Part shown: positions 44,592 through 54,344 of the stretch, piece by piece
How positions within the stretch are numbered: the first letter of the stretch is position 1
Layout of the letters: the number at the start of each line of letters is the position of its first letter
Source of the DNA: Microcystis aeruginosa NIES-4325
GTDB lineage: Bacteria; Cyanobacteriota; Cyanobacteriia; Cyanobacteriales; Microcystaceae
DNA length: 64,000 nt
Assembly (NCBI RefSeq): GCF_008974145.1
Contig: NZ_BJKP01000002.1
Span: forward strand, 1-64,000
Direction of reading: 5' to 3'
Position numbers and translations under genes: made by a program
Notes under the pieces: model-generated
Seen by the model: the letters and a program-made list of their open reading frames with translations, nothing else
Databases searched by the model: none
Told to the model about the DNA's origin: nothing

Positions 44592-45365
44592 ATGCTACAC
44601 ATTGCCACTTTTTCTCCCGAAAATGATTGCCAAAATTTCGTTTTTTGGCAAAAACTTGCGCCCCATACCAGGGTTTTAGTTACTCTTTTGTTAGTTTTTG
44701 CCACAGCCTTAACTCCCAATGGTAGCTGGGAAACTTGGGGGATTTACGGATTAGGATTAATTATTTTAATTCTGATCAGTCGTGTGACTATTCCCGTGCT
44801 TTTACAAAGAGTAGCGATCGAATTTGTCTTTATCGGTGTGGTTTTATTGGGAACCCTTTTTCGCGATGGCGGCGAAATTCTTTGGTCTTGGGGATTTTTG
44901 CGGATAACTAGCGAGGGATTGCTGGTGTTAGGCAGTGTCGCCCTAAAAGCTTTTCTCTGTCTTTGTACGGTCAATATTCTGGTTTTAACGACAGCGATTC
45001 CCGACCTGTTGCAAGCATTAGTTACTCTGAAAACTCCCCCGTTATTGGTGGCAATTTTGGCTTCTATGTACCGTTATCTAGCTGTTTTGATCGCTGAATT
45101 TAATTCCATGCGAAGGGCAGCAATTGCGCGTAACTTAATGAGTAGTCCCCGATGGCAACGGCTGCTAGTGGGACACATGATCGGCTCTTTATTTATCCGT
45201 ACCTACGAACGTGGCGATCGCATTTATCAAGCCATGTTATCGAGGGGTTACACTGGTTCCTTACTTTCTGTACAGGTTCCCCAAAGCAAACTGAACGATT
45301 ATCTCGCTATAATTGGCATAGTAATTCTGATCCTCTGGGGTCAAATGGTACATCTACTCAGGTAA
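44592..45365 (+). CDS. cbiQ: CbiQ-type transmembrane coupling subunit
   Basis: A 257-residue membrane protein with about five helices. The coupling helices show MRRAAIARNLMSSPRWQ, and GDRIYQAMLSRGYTG near residue 210 matches the ARG-type motif that contacts the ATPase in ECF importers. It joins the metal-binding CbiM to CbiO. Starts 106 bp after the PDGLE gene. The weak upstream ribosome site and intervening short repeats (CAGGAGT, CACTGA) leave the possibility of a second promoter. Confidence 0.9.
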   Translation: MLHIATFSPENDCQNFVFWQKLAPHTRVLVTLLLVFATALTPNGSWETWGIYGLGLIILILISRVTIPVLLQRVAIEFVFIGVVLLGTLFRDGGEILWSWGFLRITSEGLLVLGSVALKAFLCLCTVNILVLTTAIPDLLQALVTLKTPPLLVAILASMYRYLAVLIAEFNSMRRAAIARNLMSSPRWQRLLVGHMIGSLFIRTYERGDRIYQAMLSRGYTGSLLSVQVPQSKLNDYLAIIGIVILILWGQMVHLLR

Positions 45366-45379
45366 AAGTCTCGTTTTTC

Positions 45380-46156
45380 ATGCACCACAACCCGATTTTT
45401 ATTGAAAACCTAGTTTATACCTATCCTGACGGTACAGAAGCGTTAAAGGGTATTAATTTAGCCATTGAAGCTACGGAAAAGGTGGCTTTGGTAGGGGCCA
45501 ATGGATCGGGAAAATCCACCTTATTACTGCATTTTAACGGTATTCTCCCGCCGCAAACCGGTAGAATCACCGTCGGTCCCTACCAAGTTAAACCGGAGAA
45601 TTTAGAAAATATCCGCAATTTTGTCGGTTTAGTCTTCCAAAACCCCGACGATCAGCTATTTATGCCCACTGTCTGGGAAGATGTGACTTTTGGCCCGATG
45701 AATCAGGGAATTCGGGGAGAGGATTTAAACCATCGCTGTCATCATGCTTTACACGCGGTGGGATTGGATTCCCAGCATTACGGTAAGAGAAACAGTCAGA
45801 ATCTATCGGGGGGTGAAAAAAAACGCGTGGCCATTGCGGGGGTTTTAGCTATGTTGCCGCAGGTCTTAGTTTTTGATGAACCTAGCGCCCAACTGGACCC
45901 CCGATCCCGTCGGCAATTAATACAACTGTTGGCCACTTTACCCCAAACCCAGGTGATCGCCACCCACGATCTCGATCTGGCTTTAGAATTATGCGATCGC
46001 ACAGTGGTGTTAAGTCGTGGTCAGGTGGTGGGAGAGGGAGAAACCGCTAAGATTTTAAGTAATCGGGAATTTTTGGAACAACACGACCTGGAAACACCCC
46101 TTTGTTATAGTCGTCCCTACTGTGCGATCGCTGATGCGCCCTCTACTGAAGTCTGA
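45380..46156 (+). CDS. cbiO: CbiO-type ATPase of the Co/Ni ECF importer
   Basis: A 258-residue ABC ATPase starting at ATG 45380, 14 bp after cbiQ. The upstream in-frame extension lies inside cbiQ and is not used. Walker A GANGSGKSTLLLHFNG, Q loop FQNPDDQLFMPTV, signature LSGGEKKRVAIAGVLA, Walker B VLVFDEPSAQLDP and the switch His in IATHDLDLAL are all present, so it is catalytically complete. It drives metal import through CbiM and CbiQ. Confidence 0.93.
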   Translation: MHHNPIFIENLVYTYPDGTEALKGINLAIEATEKVALVGANGSGKSTLLLHFNGILPPQTGRITVGPYQVKPENLENIRNFVGLVFQNPDDQLFMPTVWEDVTFGPMNQGIRGEDLNHRCHHALHAVGLDSQHYGKRNSQNLSGGEKKRVAIAGVLAMLPQVLVFDEPSAQLDPRSRRQLIQLLATLPQTQVIATHDLDLALELCDRTVVLSRGQVVGEGETAKILSNREFLEQHDLETPLCYSRPYCAIADAPSTEV

Positions 46157-46266
46157 TGCACAATTTTGAGATTTATTATCGGTTTCCTGCATAGGGGAGA
46201 AGACAAAAGCGAGAAAGTCTGACATTCTTGGGATAGGTAGCACGAAAATCGAGGCCATTTCTGACG

Positions 46267-47457
46267 ATGCAAGCTCTGCTAGAAAAAGCTCAGATAGCGT
46301 TGAATAAAAAAGACTGGGAGACAGTAAACACCAGCATACAGCGACTTTTAAACCAAAAAGATGCGATTGAACCGATTATTAACGATGAAATCCTCGATTT
46401 AGCCCTAGAAGCTTTACAAAAATGCGATTTTCAACAGCGATGGGAGATAGCGAAACTATTTCCCCAAATCGGCCAACCAGCGATCGCTCCTTTAATTGCC
46501 CTGTTAGAATCCGAGGAACAAGATGGGGAAATGCGCTGGTTTCTGGCAAGAATTCTCAGTCAATTTGACGATCGAGCCTGTATTCTCGCTCTCAGTCAAT
46601 TATTGCAAAGATCGGAGGAGGAGGAACTCAGCCAAATGGCTGCGGCTGCTTTAGCCAATATCGGCAGTTCTGCAATCTCCAGTTTAGAACAATTACTGTC
46701 CGACTCGAACAGGCGTTTTTTAGCCGTACAAGCTTTATCACAAATTCGCCGGCCGGAAATTATCGAACCACTTTTAACCGTAGTTAAGGATCAATCTAGC
46801 ACCATTCGGGCCATGGCGATCGAAGCTTTAAGCAGTTTTCACCATCCCCAGATTACTGCGATGATCCTCGATGCTTTACAGGATCCGGCCATCGAGGTGC
46901 GACGGGAAGCAATTAAAGCTAGTAGTTACCTAGGGCCAAATTATCCCCAAGCAGATTTAGTTAACCATCTGCAACCGCTGTTATTCGATATCCACCTCGA
47001 TATCTGTCAAGAAACGGCGATCGCTCTCGGCCGTATCGGCACAGCAACCTCAGCCAAAGCTTTAAATCCACTGCTGCAATCTTCCTTAACTCCCGATAGT
47101 TTAAAATTAACTGTAGTGCGAGCATTAGGCTGGATCGGAGATGAGGAAGCTTTAAATTACCTAGAAAAGGCGTTATATAGCGAAAATATCTTGATTTGTC
47201 GGGAAATTATCGCTATTCTCGGCCGGCAAACAGGCCAGAAATTACGCCGACAAGCAGGGGAAATTCTCAGTAATTTTTATCACTCTCGTCCGGCGATCCT
47301 CGCTGATACGGGAGTTAAACAGTCTCTAGCGATCGCTTTAGGAGAATTAGATCGGGATAATAAAAGTATTTTGCTGACTTTAGCAGCCGACGGGGAGGCG
47401 ATCGTCCGTCTCCATGCTCTCAGCGCCCTGAAAAAGCTAGATCATGGGACTATCTAG
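46267..47457 (+). CDS. HEAT-repeat protein
   Basis: A 396-residue soluble protein made of HEAT/PBS-lyase-type repeats, seen as recurring units such as GQPAIAPLIALLES, MAAAALANIGSSAISSLEQL, VQALSQIRRPEIIEPLLTVV and ALGRIGTATSAKALNPLLQ. No catalytic motif. Cyanobacteria have many such scaffold proteins, some in phycobilisome assembly or breakdown; the role here is not shown. It lies 110 bp after cbiO and may be a separate unit. Confidence 0.75.
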   Translation: MQALLEKAQIALNKKDWETVNTSIQRLLNQKDAIEPIINDEILDLALEALQKCDFQQRWEIAKLFPQIGQPAIAPLIALLESEEQDGEMRWFLARILSQFDDRACILALSQLLQRSEEEELSQMAAAALANIGSSAISSLEQLLSDSNRRFLAVQALSQIRRPEIIEPLLTVVKDQSSTIRAMAIEALSSFHHPQITAMILDALQDPAIEVRREAIKASSYLGPNYPQADLVNHLQPLLFDIHLDICQETAIALGRIGTATSAKALNPLLQSSLTPDSLKLTVVRALGWIGDEEALNYLEKALYSENILICREIIAILGRQTGQKLRRQAGEILSNFYHSRPAILADTGVKQSLAIALGELDRDNKSILLTLAADGEAIVRLHALSALKKLDHGTI

Positions 47458-47608
47458 GGTTGGCTGAATATCGGTGAAAACTTTGTCAGCACTTTCAAAA
47501 CCCCCATCTGTCAAGTTTTCGAGCAGATGTTGCAATCTAATAGAAGTCACCGAAAATTAACCCCAGAAAAAATAAAGCACCCGACCAGATGATCGGTGTA
47601 CTGTTACG

Positions 47609-47626
47609 GGGTGTCTTCGGCACCGC
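47609..47626. terminator. hairpin between convergent genes
   Basis: GGGTGTC and GCACC can pair around a TTCG loop with one bulged base at about 47609-47626, between the HEAT gene and the radical SAM gene, which point towards each other. A UUCG-capped hairpin is a common terminator form, but no T run is present. Confidence 0.4.
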
Positions 47627-47648
47627 CCTAAGTTTCAGGTTAGCCTAT

Positions 47649-49691
47649 TCAAGTCTGTGCTAGAAAGGCGTATTTGGGATCGAGCCGAACATCAATAGCA
47701 TAGAAATAATAGTGTAATAGTGTCACTTGTTTAAGAGAGAATTCCTGCTGCACCACCTCAAACACTGAAGTTTCGCTAGTATAGAATTTAATTAATTTAG
47801 AAACCGTAAGGTAGGATGATGGGGGTGGATATCCTTCGGGGTCAACAGGCAATTTCAGCTTCTCAAAAACAGGTATCATTTCTTGGCGATTGACTGAGAA
47901 AACTGTGTGCAAGATAAAGGCAAGGATGGCATTGCCATCATCTTGGTCTAATTCAGTTTCCTTGATTAACTGTTTTAACTTGGAGCTTTCCTGATGTAAC
48001 AAGGCGTATGCCTGTTCCTGCCAGTAAATTGGGTTGAGCGTTCCTAGATCTGGGTGTTCTACCCAGGGAGGCAGTGGAACTCCTTCTAAGCTAATACCCT
48101 TGAGGCAAGACATCAATTCCTCTAGCTGTGAGAAATCTATGCTTTGGACAAATAAACGCCAGTTGCGTGTTAGCCTGTAGTATCTAGAGAGAAAAGTTTC
48201 CCGCGCATATTGCATGAAATTGTGGACTTCGGCAATCCCCCCAAAATGATGTAAGAGTTTGGAATTGTAGTAATAGGATGGGTGAAATAGCGTTTTAGGA
48301 GTCTCCTCATTTTGAGTAATCGTAATCACTTGTTGTCTGGCCTCTTCGGGAAGATTATCAAGGCATTCATAAACCCTTAAAGCGGGATAACTATCGGCCT
48401 CATCAAACTTTAGATCAAGCTGATTTTTGGTAAAAGTTTCTAAGGTGGTGCGAATAGAGTCCAGTGTTGCGTATGGATTTCCTAGCCATGACCAAAGTAC
48501 CCAACGGGGTTGTCGTCTTTCGGCGAACTCTGGTTCTTCATTGAGTTCCATCAGATTGTTGATATGCTCTAGAGCGTGCCTAACCCGATAGGGTTCCCGC
48601 ATCTGTTTTAGGTTTTCATCGCTCAAGGTTGAAAAGGGTGCGCTCTGTTCAATCAACAGCCCCGATCTCAAAAGCAGTCGAAATTCATCTTTATTGAATT
48701 TCACAGGTAGAAAGTAAGAACGCCAGAATATTGGATTGGCTAATGTTTCGTTAATGCGAATCACTCTTTCAGCCAACTCTAGAACATGATCCTTGGCAAA
48801 ATTCAGTTCAGAGCAAATAAACCAGTAATACCTGAGACCATAGCGCAGTAAGTTGTGAATTTCAGCCTCGATAACATCGAGATTTCGTAACTGGACAGTA
48901 GTTCCCTTTACCTTTGGTTCACAACAAAAGACACAAGCGCAAGGACAACCGCGAGCTATTTCAATGGCAATGGAAATTCCTGTGTCTTTATAGGAACCGA
49001 GACCTGGAACACTTTCAAGATGGGCGTTTCGCAGGGTGCGTTCGCCATGAAAGCGGAATATTTCGTCAATAATGTCTTCGGAGTATTCTATATCGTCTAA
49101 AGGCCCCCAGAATACCCGTTGATTCTGCTGCCACTTACCATTAGCACGATAGACTAAGTTGGATATTCCCTCAGTTGTACCCTGGAGAACTTCGTCAAAG
49201 TGCCGGAAAAACTCGTCAGGTTCACCAAGAATACCAAAATCAGGTTGTAAATACTCGGCGGCCGATACAGAGTTAACAGTGAAATTAAAGCCCCCAACAA
49301 AAATCTTGGCATCGGTTAGTTGACGCACGTGTAAAATCGCCGCACGAGTTTCTTCTACTGGAAACCAAGGATTTTTGGCAGGAGTTTTGGCATCAATGCT
49401 GATGTAATTATCAGCCGCAACGGAATCTGCTTGTCGAATCGTGAAAGCAACGGCACGGGGTTGGTGGTTCCTGATCAGTTGGGCAATACAATCAAGCTTG
49501 TGTTGTAGGCTCAACTCCAACCCATCCCACCGAACAACAGATAGCCCCACCCGTCGAGCAAGTGCAGATACTTGAACAAAAGCGTAAGGATAAACTGGCC
49601 GACCAGGCAGATTGCTCAAGTTAATAAAGAGAATATCAACAGGTTTTCGGGGTCGAATGCCTGTATATGCAGGTAGCGCACAGTTAGTCAT
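47649..49691 (-). CDS. B12-binding-type radical SAM protein
   Basis: A 680-residue protein. The N-terminal 180 residues look like a cobalamin-binding-type Rossmann domain (PVDILFINLSNLPG, AKIFVGGFNFTVN, LQPDFGILGEPDEFF). The Fe-S cluster motif CPCACVFC near residue 253 has the CxxxCxxC spacing of radical SAM enzymes. The last 250 residues are helical and not recognised. The product is unknown. No RiPP-like precursor gene is visible on either side. It lies about 1.5 kb from the Co/Ni importer, which could be relevant if the enzyme uses cobalamin, but the two are convergent, not co-transcribed. Confidence 0.75.
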   Translation of the reverse strand: MTNCALPAYTGIRPRKPVDILFINLSNLPGRPVYPYAFVQVSALARRVGLSVVRWDGLELSLQHKLDCIAQLIRNHQPRAVAFTIRQADSVAADNYISIDAKTPAKNPWFPVEETRAAILHVRQLTDAKIFVGGFNFTVNSVSAAEYLQPDFGILGEPDEFFRHFDEVLQGTTEGISNLVYRANGKWQQNQRVFWGPLDDIEYSEDIIDEIFRFHGERTLRNAHLESVPGLGSYKDTGISIAIEIARGCPCACVFCCEPKVKGTTVQLRNLDVIEAEIHNLLRYGLRYYWFICSELNFAKDHVLELAERVIRINETLANPIFWRSYFLPVKFNKDEFRLLLRSGLLIEQSAPFSTLSDENLKQMREPYRVRHALEHINNLMELNEEPEFAERRQPRWVLWSWLGNPYATLDSIRTTLETFTKNQLDLKFDEADSYPALRVYECLDNLPEEARQQVITITQNEETPKTLFHPSYYYNSKLLHHFGGIAEVHNFMQYARETFLSRYYRLTRNWRLFVQSIDFSQLEELMSCLKGISLEGVPLPPWVEHPDLGTLNPIYWQEQAYALLHQESSKLKQLIKETELDQDDGNAILAFILHTVFSVNRQEMIPVFEKLKLPVDPEGYPPPSSYLTVSKLIKFYTSETSVFEVVQQEFSLKQVTLLHYYFYAIDVRLDPKYAFLAQT

Positions 49692-49797
49692 ACTTAGACA
49701 ATTTCAATTTATTTTTCCTATAGAAATCTATCACGAGTAGCCCCAGTAAGACCGCTCTAATACTGGATTCTTTAGATGGATCATCGATCTGTCTTTT

Positions 49798-49840
49798 CAC
49801 TGATTACTGATTACTGATCACTGATCACTGATCACTGATT
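49798..49840. repeat. STRR heptamers before the GH57 stop codon
   Basis: CACTGATTACTGATTACTGA continuing with ACTGATC units runs into the end of the GH57 gene. The same heptamer families occur near 29900 and 39620. Confidence 0.85.
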
Positions 49841-52080
49841 TAAGGTCTTTGCAGGAAGATTAATTCTTCAACGGGTAGGAAATCATAGTATTGACCTTGA
49901 TTAGCTAAAACTGCGATTAAATGGAGACGAGCATCGGGTTCAATGTGTAATCCTTCCCAGGGGACAGCAATTTCCAAACATTGATTAAAAGAAGCTTTGG
50001 CACTACTAGGAACTCGTTGCCAAGTAAAATACTCTTGAGCGACTTCTAACCAAGTAAATTCCGTGATTAAATTAACTCCTAGATGATGATGATAACCGTA
50101 ATCGAGGGGCGATCGATGGGGAATATCTGTTAGGGGAATTGGACTTTGCAGACGATGCACTTCATCATAATACCAATATAAATGCACTTCAGGCGGGATA
50201 TCTTTGCCTAATTCCGCCCCCGGTTTCCAATCGAAACGCAAATAAAAATTGAGGTGATCCCAACCGAAAAAGAGCCTTTGTACTAAGGAAGTCCGGTGCA
50301 TCGTACCACTGGCGCCGCCAATTTCGACCCGTCCAGCTTTATCCCAATCCTGTTCGTCACCAAAACCGTCGATAATGGGGTGAATAAAAGCCAGCGGACG
50401 ATTACTTTGTTTATCCCCGTGTTCTTCCACCGGTTCGAGCAAATAGGAGGGAATTGGCTCATTTAAAGCTTGATAAATAGCGATCAGGTGTTCGCGGAAA
50501 AGTTGGTCAAAAATTGCGTCATGATTGGAAGAATGGCCATAACCAAACCACCAAAACCAATCGGAACCTTCCGCTGCATACAATGCTTCCCAGGCGTCAG
50601 GGTTATTATCTTCCGTCGCTTCTGGGTGATTAGCCAGGGTTTGACGGGCTAAAATTAGATATTCCCACGCTTTATTTTTAGCGGGGTCGCCGATCCAAGT
50701 GGTAAAATTGGCATCGATCCAAGAGCCGCTATGAAGTTGATTGACGGGGATTTTGGCATTAGCGGGAAAGCGATCGAGATATTCGGAGACGGTGACTAAT
50801 TCGATCGCTTGGTGGTCGCTTAAAAGTTGATAAAGGTTCTCTAGGAAGGGTAAACCGTCTTGATGATAGTTTTCCCAACAGTTTTCGCCATCTAGCGCAA
50901 TGGTAACTAACCAGGGTTTTTCTAGGGTCGTGGTTTCTGCGTTGGTTTTCAGTTGTTCGGCGATCGCTTCTAGGTGTTTAACTAAGTCTGTAGCGGCCTC
51001 GGTTGCTTTCATGCCACTATAGCTAAATCCGATCAGATCCGAGAGACGATGATCGCGGAAAACCATGGATAAATTGCCGTTGCTAGTTTCCAGACGGTAG
51101 GGACGATAAAGCAATTCTGGTTCGCTAATATTGCCCTTTTCGTCGCGATGAAAGTAATGTCCCAGAGACCAACCTAACACCCCCTCATCGGAACATAACC
51201 ACTGAAAACCCTGTTTAGCGACTGCGGGGAGAATCGCGGGACTAACGGATTGTTCCGAGGGCCAAAGTCCTCGAGGATGCTTATCAAAGCGATCGATATA
51301 GATTTGCCAAGCTTTCTGGAGATGGCGGTAAATATCTTCAGGATAGTGGAAATATTGGCGAGGAAGGGTCATATTCGGCACTGCTACCCGGCCGGCTTCC
51401 GAGTTGGCCAGCAGGGGTAAAATCGGATGGGTGTAGGGACTGGTAATGATTTCTAGTTGTCCAGTTTCCTGCATTAACCGGTGTTGCGGCAAGATACGAC
51501 GCAGAATTTGACGCTGTTTGGAGATAATTCGCTGGCGATCGCTTAAAGTGAAGTTTTTTCCCTGTTCTAACCAGGCTGTGATTTCTGGGTCACTGTGAAA
51601 GATAGGATCGATCCAAGCGAGGTTATGCCAAGCCAAGAGATCGCTATAATCCTGTAGATGCCAATGGTTAATACACCAACTATGACCGTTTTCTTGACGC
51701 TGTGCGTATAATTGGGCGTAACGGGGGTGCGGATCGATGAGAGTACGATGATTTGCGTCGAAAAAATGTTCGATGATAAAGTGTTTTTGTGCCAGGGTTA
51801 ACTGCGCTTCTGAGGTGACGGTGAGAGCAAGATAGGGGTCCATAGCTAGTCCGTTGACGTAATCCTCTAATTGCAGGATTAAAGAGGGGACAAGGTTGAC
51901 AGTTTGGTGTAATTTGGGAAAACGTTCTAGAATTAGGATTAAATCGAGATAATCTTTCACTCCATGCAGTCGCACCCAGGGTAAGCGATATTGTCCCGAA
52001 GCATCCGCGCGAGTTTGACAGGATTTGTAAAGGGGTTGGTGTTGATGCCAAATAAAAGCGACGTAGAGAGGATAGGCCAT
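49840..52080 (-). CDS. glycoside hydrolase family 57 protein
   Basis: From ATG 52078-52080 this gives 746 residues; a TTG 30 bases upstream is less likely. The N-terminal YVAFIWHQHQPLY is the GH57 opening motif. The catalytic Glu is probably in GLWPSEQSVSPAIL near residue 263, and TIALDGENCWENY near 403 is a second conserved motif with an Asp. GH57 enzymes act on alpha-glucans (amylase, branching or transferase activity). The C-terminal 180 residues (HLNFYLRFDWKPG) look like an added beta-sandwich. It could take part in glycogen handling; exact activity is not determined. Confidence 0.9.
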   Translation of the reverse strand: MAYPLYVAFIWHQHQPLYKSCQTRADASGQYRLPWVRLHGVKDYLDLILILERFPKLHQTVNLVPSLILQLEDYVNGLAMDPYLALTVTSEAQLTLAQKHFIIEHFFDANHRTLIDPHPRYAQLYAQRQENGHSWCINHWHLQDYSDLLAWHNLAWIDPIFHSDPEITAWLEQGKNFTLSDRQRIISKQRQILRRILPQHRLMQETGQLEIITSPYTHPILPLLANSEAGRVAVPNMTLPRQYFHYPEDIYRHLQKAWQIYIDRFDKHPRGLWPSEQSVSPAILPAVAKQGFQWLCSDEGVLGWSLGHYFHRDEKGNISEPELLYRPYRLETSNGNLSMVFRDHRLSDLIGFSYSGMKATEAATDLVKHLEAIAEQLKTNAETTTLEKPWLVTIALDGENCWENYHQDGLPFLENLYQLLSDHQAIELVTVSEYLDRFPANAKIPVNQLHSGSWIDANFTTWIGDPAKNKAWEYLILARQTLANHPEATEDNNPDAWEALYAAEGSDWFWWFGYGHSSNHDAIFDQLFREHLIAIYQALNEPIPSYLLEPVEEHGDKQSNRPLAFIHPIIDGFGDEQDWDKAGRVEIGGASGTMHRTSLVQRLFFGWDHLNFYLRFDWKPGAELGKDIPPEVHLYWYYDEVHRLQSPIPLTDIPHRSPLDYGYHHHLGVNLITEFTWLEVAQEYFTWQRVPSSAKASFNQCLEIAVPWEGLHIEPDARLHLIAVLANQGQYYDFLPVEELIFLQRP

Positions 52081-52339
52081 GATAATACCGAGAAAAAGTG
52101 CATATAACAAGCTATTGAGCCGTTATTTGGATGAGAATAGACAATAACGCCTATTCTAGATTCTTAAAAATTGATTTCGGTCACTACCATAATCCTATCA
52201 ACTGGTTTTGAAGGGGTATCGTCTCTTTGTCTTTGTTAAAGGATCGGATTCGGTTTAGCAGAGTGAGTTAGGCAAGAATAACTTAGGTGATATATCGACA
52301 AATTTAATCTTGTCCCTAACCCACCACAAGACTCAATAT

Positions 52340-53122
52340 CTAAAATCCAAAGGAATAACCAATTTTTAACTTTAATTGACTTTGATCATTGCTATTAGTA
52401 GAAATATCTCCCTCAATACCGAAATCGATCACACCTTGACGATTAATTTGTTGACGAATTCCCATTCCAGTGCGAATCAACGCCCCACCATTACTATTAT
52501 CACTGGTAATTACGCCCAATTCTGCTAAAAAAGTGCGATCAAAACGTTTCGGATAACCAATTGGTCGCGAATAACCAAGAATTGCAGCCGGTAAAAAAGC
52601 TCGATCGCCGTTATCGGGGTCAGTTTTTATGTTTAAATCGAGATTAAGATGCAAGCGATCGAATTGACCGACAGTTTTACTGGCAATTCCCCGCAGACGA
52701 AAATCTAATCCCCTAGCATTATTTCCCGTCGGTAATCCCACATCAGTACGAATAGCAAAAGCGGGAACATTATCGTATTCGCGATTGAAATTATAGAAAA
52801 AACCTACAGATAAATTTCCCACATCAAAATCCGTGTCATTACTATTAACTCGTCCTCCCACTTGTGGATCAATACCGATAATAATATGACCATTGCGAAT
52901 AATACCGTTGAGGTATTCAAGATCAAATTCACCACCGACATTGCTGTTTTCAGGAAAGACTAACCCAGTACCAAATTCTATCGATTGTTCCCCAAAACCG
53001 ATACTCTCAGCATCATCAAAAGAAAGGGGACGACCAGAATCCAGATTATTATGATCGTTGGCAAAAACTGGATTAGTAAAAATGGCAACTAAACCCACAG
53101 CAATTAATAAAAATCTTCTCAT
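52340..53122 (-). CDS. outer-membrane beta-barrel-like protein of a metal operon
   Basis: A 260-residue protein with a signal peptide (LLIAVGLVAIFTNPVFA) and alternating beta-strand patterns throughout, ending LKLKIGYSFGF; the terminal Phe is typical of outer-membrane barrels. I do not recognise a named family, though it recalls metal-resistance associated transporter-like proteins. Its ATG overlaps the stop of the His-rich gene by four bases, so the two are translationally coupled. Third gene of a MerR-controlled operon. A role in moving or binding metal at the outer membrane is inference. Confidence 0.6.
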   Translation of the reverse strand: MRRFLLIAVGLVAIFTNPVFANDHNNLDSGRPLSFDDAESIGFGEQSIEFGTGLVFPENSNVGGEFDLEYLNGIIRNGHIIIGIDPQVGGRVNSNDTDFDVGNLSVGFFYNFNREYDNVPAFAIRTDVGLPTGNNARGLDFRLRGIASKTVGQFDRLHLNLDLNIKTDPDNGDRAFLPAAILGYSRPIGYPKRFDRTFLAELGVITSDNSNGGALIRTGMGIRQQINRQGVIDFGIEGDISTNSNDQSQLKLKIGYSFGF

Positions 53123-54339
53123 TTTATCGGTTCCTGTTGCTCATTGCTGTTGTCAGGTTTTTTCTCCGTATTAGGAGGGTTTTCCGGAGAGTGATTTTCG
53201 TGGTTATGGTGTTGGTGATCTTCTTCCTCATGTCCCTGAGAATCATCAGGTTTTTTCTCAGAATTATCAGGATTGTCGTGATTATGACCTTCGTGAGAAA
53301 TATCTGCTGGCATTAATCCCATACCCGGAATTCCTGACTCAAAACGATGATCGTGTAGTCCTTCACCACCATAATTTTTTCCTGCTTCCATTTCCCGATG
53401 ATTAGCAGCCATGACTAACCAAATAGCGCGGGTAATTTGTTCGTCTTTTTGTTGGGGAGTTAGCCAATCGGAAGCCAGAATATCATTGACCATATCATGC
53501 AACATATGCAGGTTATCAAAGGTGTTAGATATTTCGGGAAAACGTCGGGCAAACTTGGGACTAAGTTCGGCAAACATGGGCATAAAAGCTCGATCGGTGC
53601 GATACAATTCCTTAGTATGGTATTGTTTTCCCACCTGTTTATAAGCTTGTTTTTGTTCTTCTAGCGTCTTTTCATAAAGCAAGTCATACATGGTTCCTTG
53701 TAACCAATGGTAGCCCCAAAATAAGCCATTTACTTTCGGATATTTTTGCCGAAAGGCTTTAGAATAGGGCTGGGAATCCAGATAGCCCATATTCATGGGT
53801 AATCCAGTAATAGCATAGGGAACTTTTGTCAAGTAAAATTGATATAATTTTTCAATTTCTGCTTCTTTTTCCTCGTTGGTTAATTTGCTGCTGGCTAAAA
53901 CATCAACGGTTTGATCATGGAAAATATGCGCCCACTCGAAAACCTGTTCTAAAACGCCATATTTTCTGCCAAAAGTTGGGGAAATATTACCCTCATCGGG
54001 CATAAATTTAGGCGGATTTTTTAAAACCCAATTAATTTTTTGGTATGTCTTAGTTTCTAAATCTTTCGCTTTTCCTGTTACAATATCTTCGTAAGCAAAA
54101 GCATGACCAACAGCGATCGCATTCAAGTCTAAAGCTAAATCTCTGACATTATAAATTGCATTGTTATAAACCCCTCTTTGGGGATAAATATGATTACGTT
54201 GCTTGTTATACATCCAAGCTGGTATATTGTCTGGAATTGCTTGTAAAGTCTGAGTTTGAGGTGACTGAGGATGTAGATGTTGAGCAATGACAGGAGTAGA
54301 AATCATTGCTAAAGTTGCCAATAAAATTAACTTGTTCAT
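53119..54339 (-). CDS. secreted His-rich metal-binding protein
   Basis: A 406-residue protein with signal peptide MNKLILLATLAMISTPVIAQ. The core (55-330) is helical and contains two similar segments: FGRKYGVLEQVFEWAHIFHD against FARRFPEISNTFDNLHMLHD, each followed by ILASDWLT- or VLASSKLT-type sequence and an E-K stretch. This suggests an internal duplication with His at matching places. The last 70 residues are rich in His, Asp and Glu (HEEEDHQHHNHENHSPEN), as in periplasmic zinc, copper or nickel chaperones. It lies between a MerR regulator and a barrel-like protein. Metal identity is not determined. Confidence 0.65.
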   Translation of the reverse strand: MNKLILLATLAMISTPVIAQHLHPQSPQTQTLQAIPDNIPAWMYNKQRNHIYPQRGVYNNAIYNVRDLALDLNAIAVGHAFAYEDIVTGKAKDLETKTYQKINWVLKNPPKFMPDEGNISPTFGRKYGVLEQVFEWAHIFHDQTVDVLASSKLTNEEKEAEIEKLYQFYLTKVPYAITGLPMNMGYLDSQPYSKAFRQKYPKVNGLFWGYHWLQGTMYDLLYEKTLEEQKQAYKQVGKQYHTKELYRTDRAFMPMFAELSPKFARRFPEISNTFDNLHMLHDMVNDILASDWLTPQQKDEQITRAIWLVMAANHREMEAGKNYGGEGLHDHRFESGIPGMGLMPADISHEGHNHDNPDNSEKKPDDSQGHEEEDHQHHNHENHSPENPPNTEKKPDNSNEQQEPIK

Positions 54340-54344
54340 GATAG

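Noticed and set aside
45152-45379. N-terminal extension of the CbiO frame
   Set aside because: It lies inside cbiQ in another frame. The family start and ATG at 45380 fit the normal operon arrangement.
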